A stretch of DNA of 64,000 nt from Buxus sempervirens (Eukaryota > Streptophyta > Magnoliopsida > Buxales > Buxaceae). The DNA lies in NCBI GenBank assembly GCA_947561395.2, contig OX387189.1:19654329-19718328 (forward strand), given 5' to 3'. Below are positions 1 to 11,423 of this stretch, one piece after another. Every line of letters begins with the position of its first letter. Positions within the stretch are counted from its first letter, which is position 1. The notes beneath the pieces were generated by a model. That model was not told the DNA's origin. It saw only the letters and a list, made by a program, of their open reading frames with translations, and did no database searches. Position numbers and translations under genes: made by a program.

Positions 1-175
1 ATTCCACTGATTTCTCACGGTGGGCTAGGCATCCAACGCCGATTACCCTTGACGTATGGGCATCCATGCCGATTCCCCATAGCAATGGGCATCGGCCACC
101 GATGTTGCTTGGTGCCAGGATGATACAAATAGAACAATGTAACTTGGTCATGGCACTATACATACACACACCCAC
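1..175 (+). repeat. LTR remnant, family X copy 1, left segment
   Basis: This stretch matches 8571-8760 closely: both carry repeated GCCGATTCCCC and GGCATCGGCCACCGATG words followed by GGATGATA. It is the left visible part of an old LTR whose start lies before the window. It is cut at 175 by the solo LTR at 176-3156; the bases CCCAC at 171-175 recur at 3157-3161 as a target-site duplication. No coding potential is seen. The retrotransposon clade is not certain; a Ty3/gypsy origin is likely from the general layout of the LTR. Confidence 0.6.
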
Positions 176-1187
176 TGTGCGCATGGTTGCACGGCATGGG
201 CGTGCCTTCTAAAGGGTAATTCGGGAAGGTTGGAGTTGCCACTGCCGGATGTGGTGTAGGCATACACCCGGGTGCCTAGGTTTTTCTATTTAGGCGGTTT
301 GCGGCTTGAGATTCTAAGCAAGGTCTCGGTTACTGTTCGGGGAAGTCCGTAGACACCCTGGTCCGCTCCGTCGAATGACGGGTCCTATGGGTTTCCTGGT
401 TTTGAGTCAACTTTGGTCTATCTCACCCGATTCCTAATCCAGCATGCAAATTTGGTTAAGTCTGGTGGGACCACCTGAGTGGTGTGGGTTCCTTTATTTG
501 ATTTTATCTTGATTAATTAGGTGATCTGAGTCTGATTGGGTGGGCCCCGTTGGAAAGCCCACAGATTCTTTGATGGGCTAAGTCCAGCCCACATGCCTCT
601 TGTTAGGCCTCGGTCTAAGCCTAGGAGGCCCTTTAGGCTTTGGTTCAATGAATTGGTTTTACTTAGGATTCAAGTTTAAAATTAAGTTGATTTTCATGCA
701 AAGTGGGTCTGGATTGACTTTGTGGGCCCCTGGATGGGCCATACAATGGGAACCAAGTGATTTGAATTATCTTGGTTGACCTGTGCCAAAATGGGCTAGG
801 CACAGGCTTGGGGCCCGTTACCTAGGAAATTAGGGTTTTGACCCTTCAAATACGGTTAATGGGCTTGGTGGGCCCGGTAGGCCCTGGCCCGCAGTCTCGA
901 CCAAACCACACCTAGTCTAAGCCTGCATGCTTCATTTTGGGCTTTTAGCGGGCCTTGAATGGTGCGGCCCACTCAATTAGCTTATTTCTCTTATATACAT
1001 TCAAGGGAATCTGTCGGGCTTGGTGGGCCCTGTTGGAAAGCCCACTGTGTATCAAATTAGATCGAGTGGTCCGAGTCCCATTTTGGGTTTTCGGGTGACC
1101 CGGAAACCCTATTGGTTCATTTGGTTCAATTAGGAGAGTAAGAATATTGCACAAGACCAAAAAAACAAGAAAATGAAATTTCTGCAA

Positions 1188-1330
1188 TGTAGCCGACCTG
1201 AGTTGTCGGCTACACACTCAAGCATATGTAGCCGGTCTGTGATGTCGGCTACACATATTAAACAGTGTAGCCGACCTCCATGGTTGGCTACAAACAAGAC
1301 TTTGCTGATCTGACCTGAGTTGTCGGATCA
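1188..1330. repeat. Hairpin array, downstream block of the minus LTR
   Basis: Four inverted repeats lie at 1188-1214, 1227-1253, 1266-1292 and 1306-1330. The first three are each exactly 27 bp: 10-bp arms of the form TGTAGCCGAC / GTCGGCTACA around a 7-nt loop. The fourth is 25 bp with arms starting TGATC. The first loop reads CTGAGTT, which recurs in hairpins of other LTRs. The block lies about 0.95-1.1 kb downstream of the TATA boxes on the minus strand. Confidence 0.85.
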
Positions 1331-1993
1331 ACTCACAGCATGTATTTTTAGGGCTTTTCAAAAGGGGGCTAGCTTTTGGGGCTCCCCAACTCACGTGATG
1401 GCAAACTAATGAAACACATAAAGTCCCTCTAAACAACAAACAAGATACATGCCTTAAGCCATGGTGAGTATGTGCATGTGCATATGCATGAACATATGTT
1501 ATATGAGTAAAATAATAACTAAGGAGGATGGGGAAATGGGAAGCGTGGTGTGAGGTTTCTTATGCATGCATATGTATGCTTCATGGAACTTATAATATGC
1601 TGCAATCAAGCTCAAAGACATGCCGAAAAGACCTGATATCATGAATGTAAAAGAAACCAACAAAAGAAAGGATGAAGGGGCTTATACAAGGGGTACATGA
1701 GAATTGAAAGAAAGGGAACAAACTGCCCCATTGAGTGAAAACCAGTAGCAAGATAATAATCTAAAAACCATTAAGAACATGTGTAAGGTGACCCTCTTCC
1801 TCCCATGAAGCCGACCACATATCTTCCCCTTTACCATGGGATTTTCTTTATGCAAAATGGAGAAGAAAAAGTAGAGAAGAGAAACATTAACATGCTAAGA
1901 AAAGAAGAGAATAAGATGCTAAAAAGGGAGTGCACTCCAACATGCTTAGAACATGCTCATTCCAACTTATGATGTACAAAATACCAATGAAAG

Positions 1994-2005
1994 CTTTACC
2001 TTGGG
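1994..2005 (-). other. Putative 5' splice site in LTR leader
   Basis: Read on the minus strand the sequence is CCCCAAG|GTAAAGC, with the intron starting at 1999. The same CCAAG|GT(A/G)AG signal occurs at equivalent positions in the LTRs at 11359, 41634 and 50749, about 270-365 bp after the TATA box. Splicing itself is inferred, not seen. Confidence 0.5.
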
Positions 2006-2263
2006 GTCAAATGACCCTTGTGTGGTGTGTGTAAGGTTCCTTGAAGCACCACAAGAGTTGGAGAAGCTCCCTCCAACACCAAATAGCAAGTCTTGGTTCT
2101 CCTTCAAGTTTATAGGTGGGAAGAAGGGCTTGGATAAGGGTAGAATGGTCTCACAAATGAGCTTGAGAGATGTAGGGAGCAAGGAGAGGCAAAGGAGAGG
2201 GTTTTCGGATCAGGGAATGAGGGGGAGGAAAGGCAAAAAACACCAAAAAGGGGGTGTTGCCCC

Positions 2264-2311
2264 CTTTTTATAGAAAGCTTTTTGTATCTGACATATGCCC
2301 CCTTTTTATAG
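2264..2311 (-). promoter_or_regulatory. Duplicated TATA boxes of minus LTR
   Basis: CTATAAAAAGG on the minus strand occurs at 2264-2273 and again at 2301-2311, within a tandem duplication of about 38 bp (2259-2333). The upstream hairpin array ends about 10 bp from the second box. This is the likely core promoter of the former element. Confidence 0.6.
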
Positions 2312-2571
2312 AAAGCTTTTTGTATCCGACATAATATGTCGGATACACATGATTTGGTGTGTATCCGACATAATATGTCGGATACACTAAGCCCCCTTTG
2401 TATCTGACATAATATGTCGAATACAAACACAATCATTTCAAAAATTGAATTTTGTCAGAAAATCTGTCGGGGAATTCGACAATATGTCGGAAAAAATCTT
2501 TTGTATCCAACATATTGTGCTGGATACAAAGAAAAATATGCATATCCAACATATTATGTTGGATACAAAAA
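2280..2571. repeat. Hairpin array abutting the TATA boxes
   Basis: Perfect 27-bp inverted repeats (arms TGTATCCGAC / GTCGGATACA, 7-nt AT-rich loop) lie at 2321-2347 and 2360-2386. Degenerate versions lie near 2280-2296, 2398-2426, 2500-2530 and 2542-2571. The arm differs from the block at 1188-1330 at only one position (TATCC against TAGCC), so both blocks of this LTR use nearly one word. Confidence 0.85.
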
Positions 2572-3161
2572 GGTAAATTTTTGATATTTACAGATTGCCC
2601 CCCCGGATTTAACCAATTTGACTGATTTGACAACTGAGATAATCACAGATTGCCCTTGGGTATTTACGGATTAATCCCTGAGATATTTTTAGCATTTTGG
2701 ATATTTACGGATTAATCCTTGAGATATTTTTTTGCTCTCCTGCCACGTGTGTAGCTCTTTTGCCACGTGTGCAGTTTCCGGCATTGTTGCCCTAGAACTT
2801 TAACTACTCATATCTTCTTCATCCGGACTCCGATTCAGGCAAATTCAGTTGCGTTAGAACCATATCGGAGTCCTCTATTCATTGGGGTAGAGTTAAGCAG
2901 CTAATTTATGGTTTAGCAGAAAGTCAACTTTTGCTCCCCTTCAAGTTTGACCGGTTCATAATTTCTTCATCCGGACCCCGATCTGAGCAAACTCAGTTGT
3001 GTTAAAATCGTGTCGGAATTTCATAATCATTGGGAAGAAGTATGGTGGCCAATTAGTACTTGATAAAAAAAAGTCAACTTTTGTCCCCTCAGGGTTTGAC
3101 TTGCTTTGCTGTCTTTTAGCACATTTTTTTGTTTGATCAAAATTTGGGTGCTTACACCCAC

Positions 3162-3510
3162 TTAAAGATTGAATCCATAACTTAAGATTGTTCATTATGC
3201 AAATTCCTTAGTTCATTTTATATCACGTATATCATGCCACTCATGCATGTACAATCTCAATGGTAACTCGTAGCCCTACTCGAGTCAACTTGGGCCAAGC
3301 CCTTTTCAATATCTCATGGAATCGGGCCACTGCCATCCATATAAATACAACATAAATGGGACAATGCCCTTCATATTATGCAAATCAATTCGGGCCAATG
3401 CCCTTCACAATGTTATCACATGCTTACAACAATAATCATTAATAATAAGAGACATTCATAGTGTTAAATCCTGTATTTTCATACATTACTTGAGCAACTT
3501 AGGCCCCAAC
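3162..3510 (+). repeat. LTR remnant, family X copy 1, middle segment
   Basis: This continues the X LTR from position 175 and aligns with about 8766-9440. It carries the word GGGC-(4 nt)-GCCC several times (for example GGGCCAATGCCC near 3390). It ends at the insertion of the solo LTR at 3511; CCAAC at 3506-3510 is the target-site duplication. Confidence 0.6.
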
Positions 3511-4295
3511 TGTAGCACCCTAGATCCGGGTTTGCCCTATCACGGCACCAACCCATACCCGAGACCTACTTATGGGCCCAAAAGAACCTGATGAACATAA
3601 TTAACGCGGGCAATTACGATGTAATCATCAAAGTGCATAAGATAAAGAAGCATGGAATTACAATTTTCCATATAATAAAAGATCATCTGTGTAATAACTC
3701 CAAATTACAACATTGGGGTACACCAAAAAGGCAACTAAGATCTCTCCATCACTAACTCTCTCATGAGCATTCATATACAAAAATGATAATCTAAAGATAA
3801 CTCCCAAGTCTATAAATCAAAAAGAAATAATTACATCCCATTGATAGTTTCTAAAACTAAATACAATAACATAAAGATAACCCCTACTGCGGATAGTAAA
3901 AGTCCTCGGGCTCATGCTCAAGCTCACCCTCACTATTTGCCCCAGTACGCGGCTCACCAAGCGGATCTGAAAACAAATCCGGTAAAACAAAACGCGTGAG
4001 ACTTAAAGTCCCAGTAAGCAGCAAACATGCATAGATGGAAGCAGTTGATACAATTCATGGATCATCATGTATAGAAGCAGTTTAGGCAATTCATATGACA
4101 TCATGAATAAATACAGTTCATGCTATTTATATTCTCAAGTAAAGCAACTAAACAATGTAACACCTAAAAGTTAACTAACAAACCTGGTAGGACTGATAAT
4201 GTAAACCAAACCTGTAGAACAAACCTTTCTCAGCAGTTACTAGAACCAATGTCAAGTGGGATTGTTACTAGAGCCAATGTCAAGTGTCAAGTGTC

Positions 4296-4425
4296 ATGTG
4301 GGACTACTCGTCCACGGAGGAAGGCTAAGTGGGACTACTCATCCATGGATGAATGCTAAGTGGGACTACTCGCCCAATGGTGAATGCTAAGTGGGACTAC
4401 TCGTCCACTTTTGAATACCAATTGT
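4296..4425 (+). repeat. Tandem word cassette 1
   Basis: About four copies of a unit of roughly 30 bp built on GTGGGACTACTCGTCCAC, whose ends (GTGG..CCAC) can pair. The inverted sister LTR carries the same word at 50300-50390. The plus sister LTR at 17246 has an unrelated word at the same place. Confidence 0.75.
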
Positions 4426-4959
4426 CAAATAATATTCACAAGGCGTAAGAAATAACTAATAAGCACTTCACATCCAAAACCAAATCACAGTAGAGTACAT
4501 ACACCATAAAATCCACAATTTACGTATTTGAGAAGTGGGATAGTCTTAGGATCCCTAATAAGGGCACCATGCCAAAAATCAACGGATTCCGAGATAAAAA
4601 GTTTCGGACCTAAAAATATTCTAAGTCTGGTTAAAACGTTGACTTTTCGGTGTATAATTTTTCTAGGCCAATCTAAAAGGAATTTCAAGCTCAAATTCTG
4701 GTTGTGGTCTATTGACGGGTATACAAATCTTATAGAATTTTTTGGTTGGGCTTCTGAATCACTCATTTGGGTGTCAAACTCAAAAAGTGGCCTTTTATGA
4801 AAATCGGGAAAACTGGAAATTTAGGCATAAACTGGAAAGTTGACTTTTTATTGGTTGGGAATTGGGCCTTGGGAGTATTTTTATTGTTTCCAAATGGGGG
4901 GTAAAACCTTATTTACATGTAAAGACTTAAGTAAATGGAGCAATAAATACACAGGAATA

Positions 4960-5200
4960 GACAAGGCAACGTTCGGGTGTTGGGGTAAAGACTAGGGTTA
5001 ACGTTCGCGCGTTAAACTTTAGAGTTCGCGTGCTAAAGGGTAAATCAAGGCCAACGCGTGCGTGGTAAGTTCAGCGTTCGCGCGTTAAGGTCGCGATTAG
5101 CCCTAGGCGATTAATCCCGATTCACGATTAGCTTTAACAGAACTGATTTTTGGGGGGTCTTGGCTCAGGATTAATCACCAATCTTCAGGATTAATCGCCG
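4960..5200 (+). repeat. Clustered GC-rich words (cassette 2)
   Basis: Repeated short words ACGTTCGCGCGTTAA and GCGATTAATC occur several times in both orientations within about 240 bp. The same block recurs at 18890-19150 and inverted at 49430-49620. Other LTR families have different GC-rich words at the equivalent distance from the LTR start. Confidence 0.65.
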
Positions 5201-5944
5201 GCTCGAGTTCTTAAAAAATTTTGGCTATTTTCCAACACCAAACCTATACAAGCCACATCCAACCTCTCTAATACCAAATGGGATGATTCTAAAACATTCC
5301 AACATGCTCAAGAACACCTCCCAACACAGGAATCCATCCCAAATACTCATGAACATAAATCCAACCACATGAAACCCCAATCAACCCATCAAAATCAAAC
5401 CCTAATCTTGAGATATAATCAATAGAGGTTGTAAATCCATGACAATCAAGAGAAGAATACACTATATTGCTATAAAACTCAAACCCTATGAATTTTGAAA
5501 GCAAAACCCCACATACATGTGATTTCCCAATTTATCCAAACCCTAGGAGAAAGAAATACGAAAATCCATGGCAAATCAATAGTAAACTAAACAAGATAGT
5601 TAGATAAACCAAACCCTACGAATTTTTAAGGTAAAGCCAAACATGCAAGAGATTCTCTAGTTTAATCAAACCCTAGGAGAGGGAAGTACGAAAATCCGAT
5701 AAATTCATTTTAGTTTGAAGGGTTTGCTACTTACATGATGATGGAGAAGCAAACTTCTCTTTAATCTTCCTCCTCCTTCTTCTCCAAGCTTCCACTTTTC
5801 TCCTCTTGTTCTATACGTCCAAGACAAAGAAAGGGGTTCTTAAGACACTAGATATTTAGTTAGGGCATCCCTTTTATATGCCCAAGTTTTGGGTCTTTCA
5901 AATCTGCCCCTAAACAAGGCTTTTATTCAACTAAAACCCTTAGG

Positions 5945-7060
5945 GGGTACCTTAGTGTTAAGTAGGGATGTACCTTTGTGATAAGTGGAGGGTACCTTAG
6001 TGTTAATTGAAGGGTTACCCAAGTGTTTTAAGGGGTTTTCCTTAGCTATTTCAAAGGTATACTCTAGGGATGCTTGGGGGTACCTTAGTTATACCAGATG
6101 GGATACCCTGGTGGGAAGTGGAGGTACCTTAGTGTTATTGAGAGGGTACCTTAGTGTTTCAAGGGATTTACCTTAGTCATTCTAAGGGTAAACTTTAGAT
6201 AAGCTTAGGGGGTGTACCTTAGTTATATTGAAGAGGGTACTTAACTATTGAAGGGGTGTACCTTAGTTATATGAGGGGTTACCTTAGCTACATAAGGGGT
6301 TATACCTTAAGCAAAACAGTGGGGGGTTACCTTACTTATATAGGGGTTACTTTAGTTAGACAAAGGGGTACTTTGGCTATATAGGGGGTGTACCCTAGGT
6401 AAAACAGTGGGGGTACCTTATTTATATGAGAAGAATACCTTTAGGAAATACAAGGGGTGTACCCTAGGTAATATAGGGGATGTACCTTAGGTATATTGGA
6501 GGTACTTTAGTTATATAAAGGGGGTACTTTAGCTGTATAAGGGAATGTACGTTAGCTAAACAAGGGGGTACTTCAAGTAAGACAGTAGGGTACCTTAGTT
6601 AAAATAAAGGGATACCTTAGGCAATACAAGTGAGGTACCTTAGATAAATACAGGGATATCTTAGGCAAACACAAGAGGATACCTTAGGTAAACACAGGGG
6701 TACCTTTAGGCAATTAAATTAGGGTACCTTAGGGATACAAGTGGGGTACCTTGGGTAATACTTGGGTGTATCTTGGGTATAAAAGTGGGGTACCTGGGGT
6801 ATACTTGAGAGGTTATTTGGGTATTCTTGGGAGATACTTAAGGTACACTTGAGAGGTACCTTGGGCATTCTTAAGAGTTACTTTGAGTATTCTTAGGGGA
6901 TAATTTGGGTACACTTGGGAGGTACCTTGGGTACTCTTAGGAGTTATTTTAAGTATTCTAGGGAGTATTTTGGGGTATACATGGTTATACACTAGTGTTA
7001 TCCGGGAGGGTACCTGGGGTAAACTTTGGGGTACCATGGGTATACTTGGGAATTACTCTA
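5945..7060 (+). repeat. Minisatellite, about 20-bp GGTACCTTAG units
   Basis: Degenerate tandem units of about 18-22 bp with the core GGGGTACCTTAGGTA fill about 1.1 kb. The array is part of the LTR, since the sister LTRs carry it at the same place in both orientations. Short open frames across it are chance. Confidence 0.85.
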
Positions 7061-7324
7061 GGTACACATAAGTCTAATTTTTCAGAATTTGATTTCCAAT
7101 TCATTTAAGCTAATTGAAGAGTATCTTAGACAATTGGAATTGAGAAATAACATTAATTAAACTTACCTTAATAACCTTCATAAGGTTCAATTGATTTCTC
7201 TAAATCCTCAAGAATAATCCACATTTACTTCATCTTCATAACACAAATACTTAATTAGTCTAATAATCACATTTTAGATAATTAATCTTAATAATTAAAT
7301 TATAATCCGGGTCGGGGTTTTACA

Positions 7325-8050
7325 CCAACTCTTTGGAAACATGTACAACTTGGATTTGGCTTTGGTTTTCTACTTCCAATGATCATTTGGAAGGTGTTCC
7401 AAGTGGTAGAATTAAATTACCCTACTTCTATAGCAATCTGGGACAGAAACTTCTCAGGAAACCTATTTCAGTAGAACGTACCCAAAATCTTGGTTATTTG
7501 AAAATTTGAGATGATTCCAATGGGGACATTTCCTAGACACTTAAATCCTATTTTTACATGGGTTGGATTCAAATAAAAACAATCCGTAGTTGGATTTGCT
7601 CTAAAATATGAAAATACTCAAATCTGGGCATGGGCGCCTGAGTGCGCGCTCGAATGTTGGCTTGGGTGCTCGGCTTAGGCAAAATAACAACTCTTGGGTT
7701 TTGAGTTTTTAAAAAACACAGGGGGCGCATGTTATCGTGCTCGAGCACCCACGAGCGGCCTCACCTATAACTAAAATTTAGAATGGGCGCTTGACATCGC
7801 GCTCGAGCGCTCTGTCGAGCACCCTGGCGATTTCCCAGGCCGTGATTTTTCCGAATTTCGTAACTTTTCTTGGGCTTCTTCAATCTCACTCTTTTCTATG
7901 GTTTCTGGTCTCTAAATTTTCTCTAGAATGTGTGGTTTACCTATTATTCATCAAATCCTTAACAAATCCCCCTTCTATTAGCAAAGAACATCCGATTTAC
8001 ACAAAACCCCCAAATTCCCACGTTTAATCCGATTATACATGTGCATATCA
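7325..8050 (+). repeat. LTR remnant, family X copy 1, right segment
   Basis: This continues the X LTR after the second solo-LTR insertion and aligns with about 9435-10100, beginning CCAACTCTTTGGA and including GAATTAAATTACCCTA and a cluster of GCTCGAGCG-type words (7625-7830). The join to copy 2 near 8050 is unclear: no LTR terminus or target-site duplication can be read there. Confidence 0.55.
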
Positions 8051-9064
8051 AAAGTGTATTCTATATATATATGAAGGAATGAAATAGGACACAAGAGTTT
8101 AATTACAAAATACTGAGTGACTAATCACTCCTCTCAGTATAGGTTTTACAATTCAAAACTATACAAGTATTACAAAATAAAAGCCTAAGGCCTATAGAAA
8201 TCCTCCTCTCTATGCCCAATGGCTTTCTTTTTGCCTCTATCCCCAGCCCGGTCCTTCACACCGGACTTCGATGGATTTGAAAAATAAGATAGAAAGCAAC
8301 TGTGAGACGAATGTCTCAGTAAGCAACACATGCATGATTCGGAGAAAACACAGTTTATACAAATATCTTTCGATAAACCATGATATGCAGGTAATTCTAA
8401 TACTACAAAATCCAAGGCATCTTATGTGTCATACAATAGTGCATGCATGTGCCTCAGTGTACAGATAATCAATTTAATAACAATCATGTAATCAATATTA
8501 CCACTTGTTATCTAGGATGTTTATATATACTACACATGGCCTCATTTAGCTTCACCGAGTCCATGTGGTGGCTAAGCAACTACGTCGATTCCCCTTGACG
8601 TAGGCATCCATATGCCGATTCCCTTTGATGTACAGGCATCCATTGCCAATTCCCCGTAGCAAGTGGGCATCGGCCACCGATGATGTTGGTGCCTGGATGA
8701 TATCACAATAGAGCAGTAACAGAAACAAGAACCACTGGCCATGGCATATATATATACAAACATTCCCATTTAAGACTATGGATCCATACCTTAAGGGTTC
8801 ATTATGCCGATGTGTTATTTATCAAATTCACAACAATTTTAGCAACAAGGTACAGAATAATAACACATCAATTATCCCAAGCTTGAGTGGAGGATGCTAG
8901 TTCTCTATCTCCAAGTTGGGAGGAACAAGGGTCCACTACCCCAACTGAGATGAACCGCTCACCATTCACCAAGACTTACTGGTCAGATACTCATGATTAA
9001 TGCCTCATGTACTCTTGCATGGAAAATACTCAAGGGTAGCCCATGGCCTTACCCCAGTCACTCT

Positions 9065-9350
9065 TGGGCCACTGCCCTCTGCTCAATATAATTCAATGCC
9101 ATTGGGGCCACTGCCCTCTTTTCAATATCAATACAGCAGGCCACTGCCCTCTCATTTATGATTAATGATCATGGGCCACTGCCCTTTCATCGCATGTTAC
9201 AAGTGACAAGCCAAAGCCCTTGAGGTGGTGCAAATGTAATACGGGCCAATGCCCTCATTATCGTGCAACTCATGTTAAGTGTAATACGGGCCCAATGCCC
9301 TTCATACTAGGTGTAAAATACCAGGCCGAAGCCCGTCTCATCATGTGTGG
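9065..9350 (+). repeat. Array of GGGC-loop-GCCC words
   Basis: About ten copies of a short inverted repeat, GGGCCACTGCCC, GGGCCAATGCCC or close variants, are spread over 285 bp. Arms of 4-5 bp stay complementary while the loop varies (CACT, CAAT, CGAA). This is cassette 1 of the X family. Confidence 0.75.
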
Positions 9351-10149
9351 TGTACTCACCTTGATGGTCAATGGTAAAGGTTTGGTTTTCTAGAAATTCT
9401 ACATTTCATGACTCAAATTGGGCAACCTATGCCTCAACTCTTTGGATACTAACAACTTGGTTTTGGTTCTCGATTTCTACTTCTAATAGTCATTTGGAAA
9501 GTGTTTGAGGTGGTGGAATTAAGTTATCCTATTTCTATAGTATTCTGGGATAGAAAATCTTTCTAAGACCTTCTTTGGCGAAATGTACCCAAAATCCTTG
9601 TTATTTGGAATTTTGAGATACTTCCAGTTGGAACACTTCGTAGACACCTAACTCTAACTTATACATAGGTTGGATTTGAATAAAAACAAAGGGTAGTTCA
9701 ATCTGGGCTAAAAGTGCAAATTATGAAAATTCTGGTAAGGGCGTTCGATAGGTCGCTCGAGCTTGCTTTGAGCGGCCAAGAAATAGCTCTCGGGTTCTTC
9801 TGTTAAACACATCGCTAGAACAGTCGTTCGAGCATTGCTCAAGTGGCCATGCCTTAAAACTCTACCTAACTACCTAAAACCACCGCCTGATGCCGTGCTC
9901 GAGCGACTGCTCGGGCGGCTTGGGTTTTGACAGTTCGCGAAATCCGAATTTTTGGGGATTCGATCTTTCTTAAATATGACTTGTTCTGGGTGTTTCTGGG
10001 CTTGAAATCACTCCTAGCATGAGTGGAAATCTATTACTAACAAAACCCCTCAAAGAAATCCCTCCCATTTGGCCTAGGACTCGTTTTCACATCTCAACCC
10101 TAACATTCATCTAACATGCGATTTTTGGCCGAAAATGGGAAAACAAGGT

Positions 10150-11358
10150 TGGGGTGGTGTTGCTTACCTCTTGCAAACTCTTAAGTAAGTTGTATAGCTT
10201 CTATTGCAAGCCACGAACAGCTCCTTGCTTGCTTGGGTGCTCGTTCCACGAATCTCCACCAAGCAAACCCCCAAATGAAAATGGCTTCCTTGTTTCTTTC
10301 TTTTCCTTTTTCTTGCCAACAACTCCTCCAATGGTTTGGAAATTAATGGGGACGAAAATGGGGAAGAAGATGAAGAGAAGGAGATGAAGAAATGAGAGTG
10401 TGGGAGAAGGGGAAGAGAAGAAAAGGGTTTGGGATGGGGTTTGGTCGTGTGTGGGCTCTTTTGGGTGTTTTCTTCACTTAAGCAAAAACCCCCAAGGTGC
10501 TATAATTACAAGTTCACCACTCTCTCTTCCTATATTGCACATAACCTCACTTAGCTATTTTTCTTACATTAGGGAGTCTTATTTAACCAAGTAGAAGTTG
10601 CTCACCTTCATAGGCTGCTGACAGCCCGGGGCTTAGCCACTTTGGCTGGCTTTAGACTTGAGCTTCTCTGGCTTCACCTACACATCAAGCTCACTAATTA
10701 GGATGTGCTAGGGATATTGGAACGGGGTTTCACAATGCACGTCTCCTAGCTCCTAAAGCAAGCCATGAACAACACTCTTTGCCTTTTTGGTTGCTTCTTC
10801 ACAAATCCCACCAAGTCTTACCCAAACGAAAATCACACCAACTTTGGGTTTTCTTCTTCTTTTCTTGCAAGAGTTCTCCTCACTTGCCCAACAAGATGGA
10901 TGAGAGTGGGGAAGAGGAGAAGAGAGTGTGAGGAGGATGAGAGGAGAAGAGAGAATGGAGAGAAGAGAATGAGAGAGCTCCTTTGGTTCATACGAATGGA
11001 GCAAAGTGGGCTCCTCCACACTTAACCAAAATTTCCCCAAAATATTTCCAAGTTTGCCCTTCTTCGCTCAAGACACTCCTATTTACCACCATGCCATTCT
11101 CCTTCTATTGCACACAAAATTGCAAACATGCCATTCTCTCACACATGGAATAGATGTATTTAATAATCTAGGAATTGCTCAAATGGAAGGGATGCCTACC
11201 TTTTCACATTTCTGGTAAACCTTGACTTAGCCACTTGATTGGCTTCAAATTTGGATTTCTCCAGCTTCACCTTCACAACAAAATAGCAAATATTAGAATT
11301 CGCTAAGTACCCCTTGATTAGCATTTAAGCAATCAGTGTAAGAATCTGGGGTCTCACA
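10150..11358 (+). repeat. Tandem duplication of LTR tail
   Basis: 10150-10735 and 10736-11358 are diverged copies of the same tail. Both contain GCAAGCCA(C/T)GAACA, ACCAAG..ACCCAAA(C/T)GAAAA and CTTAGCCACTTTGGC-like sequence, and both finish GGGGT(T/C)TCACA. Each end could serve as an LTR terminus. Confidence 0.65.
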
Positions 11359-11423
11359 TCAAGCCCTAGGGCAACAATGCAGATAAGTTGCCCACGTGGC
11401 AAATTGCGTCACGTGGTTGTCAC

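Larger units (their letters stand above)
176..3156 (-). mobile_element. Solo LTR, Ogre/Tat-type family, minus strand
   Basis: On the minus strand this 2981-bp unit begins TGTAAGCACC at 3156 and ends GCGCACA at 176. It is flanked by the 5-bp duplication CCCAC (171-175, 3157-3161), and no internal region is present, so it is a solo LTR left by recombination between two LTRs. Its tail (176-560 on plus) is a diverged copy of the tails at 41634-44923 and 20747-23156. The paralogous host sequence at 8750-8800 lacks the insertion and shows the empty site. It holds two TATA-like boxes, a 5' splice-site-like sequence and two hairpin blocks. Assignment to the Ogre/Tat group rests on similarity to the complete element at 20747-39271. 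Confidence 0.88.
3511..7324 (+). mobile_element. Solo LTR, TGTAGCACCC family
   Basis: The unit runs from TGTAGCACCCTAGATCCGGG to CGGGGTTTTACA (3814 bp) and is flanked by CCAAC at 3506-3510 and 7325-7329. There is no internal domain, so it is a solo LTR. The paralogous empty site can be read at about 9420-9450. The interior holds a word cassette (4296-4425), a GC-rich word cassette (4960-5200) and a minisatellite (5945-7060). A relative sits at 17246-48654 and an inverted one at 16208-50475. The clade is not proven; long LTRs with this start are typical of Ty3/gypsy elements. Confidence 0.88.
8051..11358 (+). mobile_element. LTR, family X copy 2, ending GGGGTCTCACA
   Basis: This is a second, uninterrupted copy of the X LTR; it gives the empty-site sequence for both insertions in copy 1. 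Features in order are a typical early LTR stretch (8200-8350), a GGCATCGG word block (8571-8700), a GGGCCACTGCCC word array (9065-9350), a GC-rich word cluster (9735-9935) and a duplicated tail (10150-11358). Its right end is CTCACA at 11358. The left terminus is not recognisable, so it is probably truncated. It carries no protein domains. Confidence 0.6.

Noticed and set aside
1953..2273. 106-codon ORF as a possible host exon
   Set aside because: It lies antisense to the leader region of the minus solo LTR and shows low-complexity, repeat-derived sequence without any domain.
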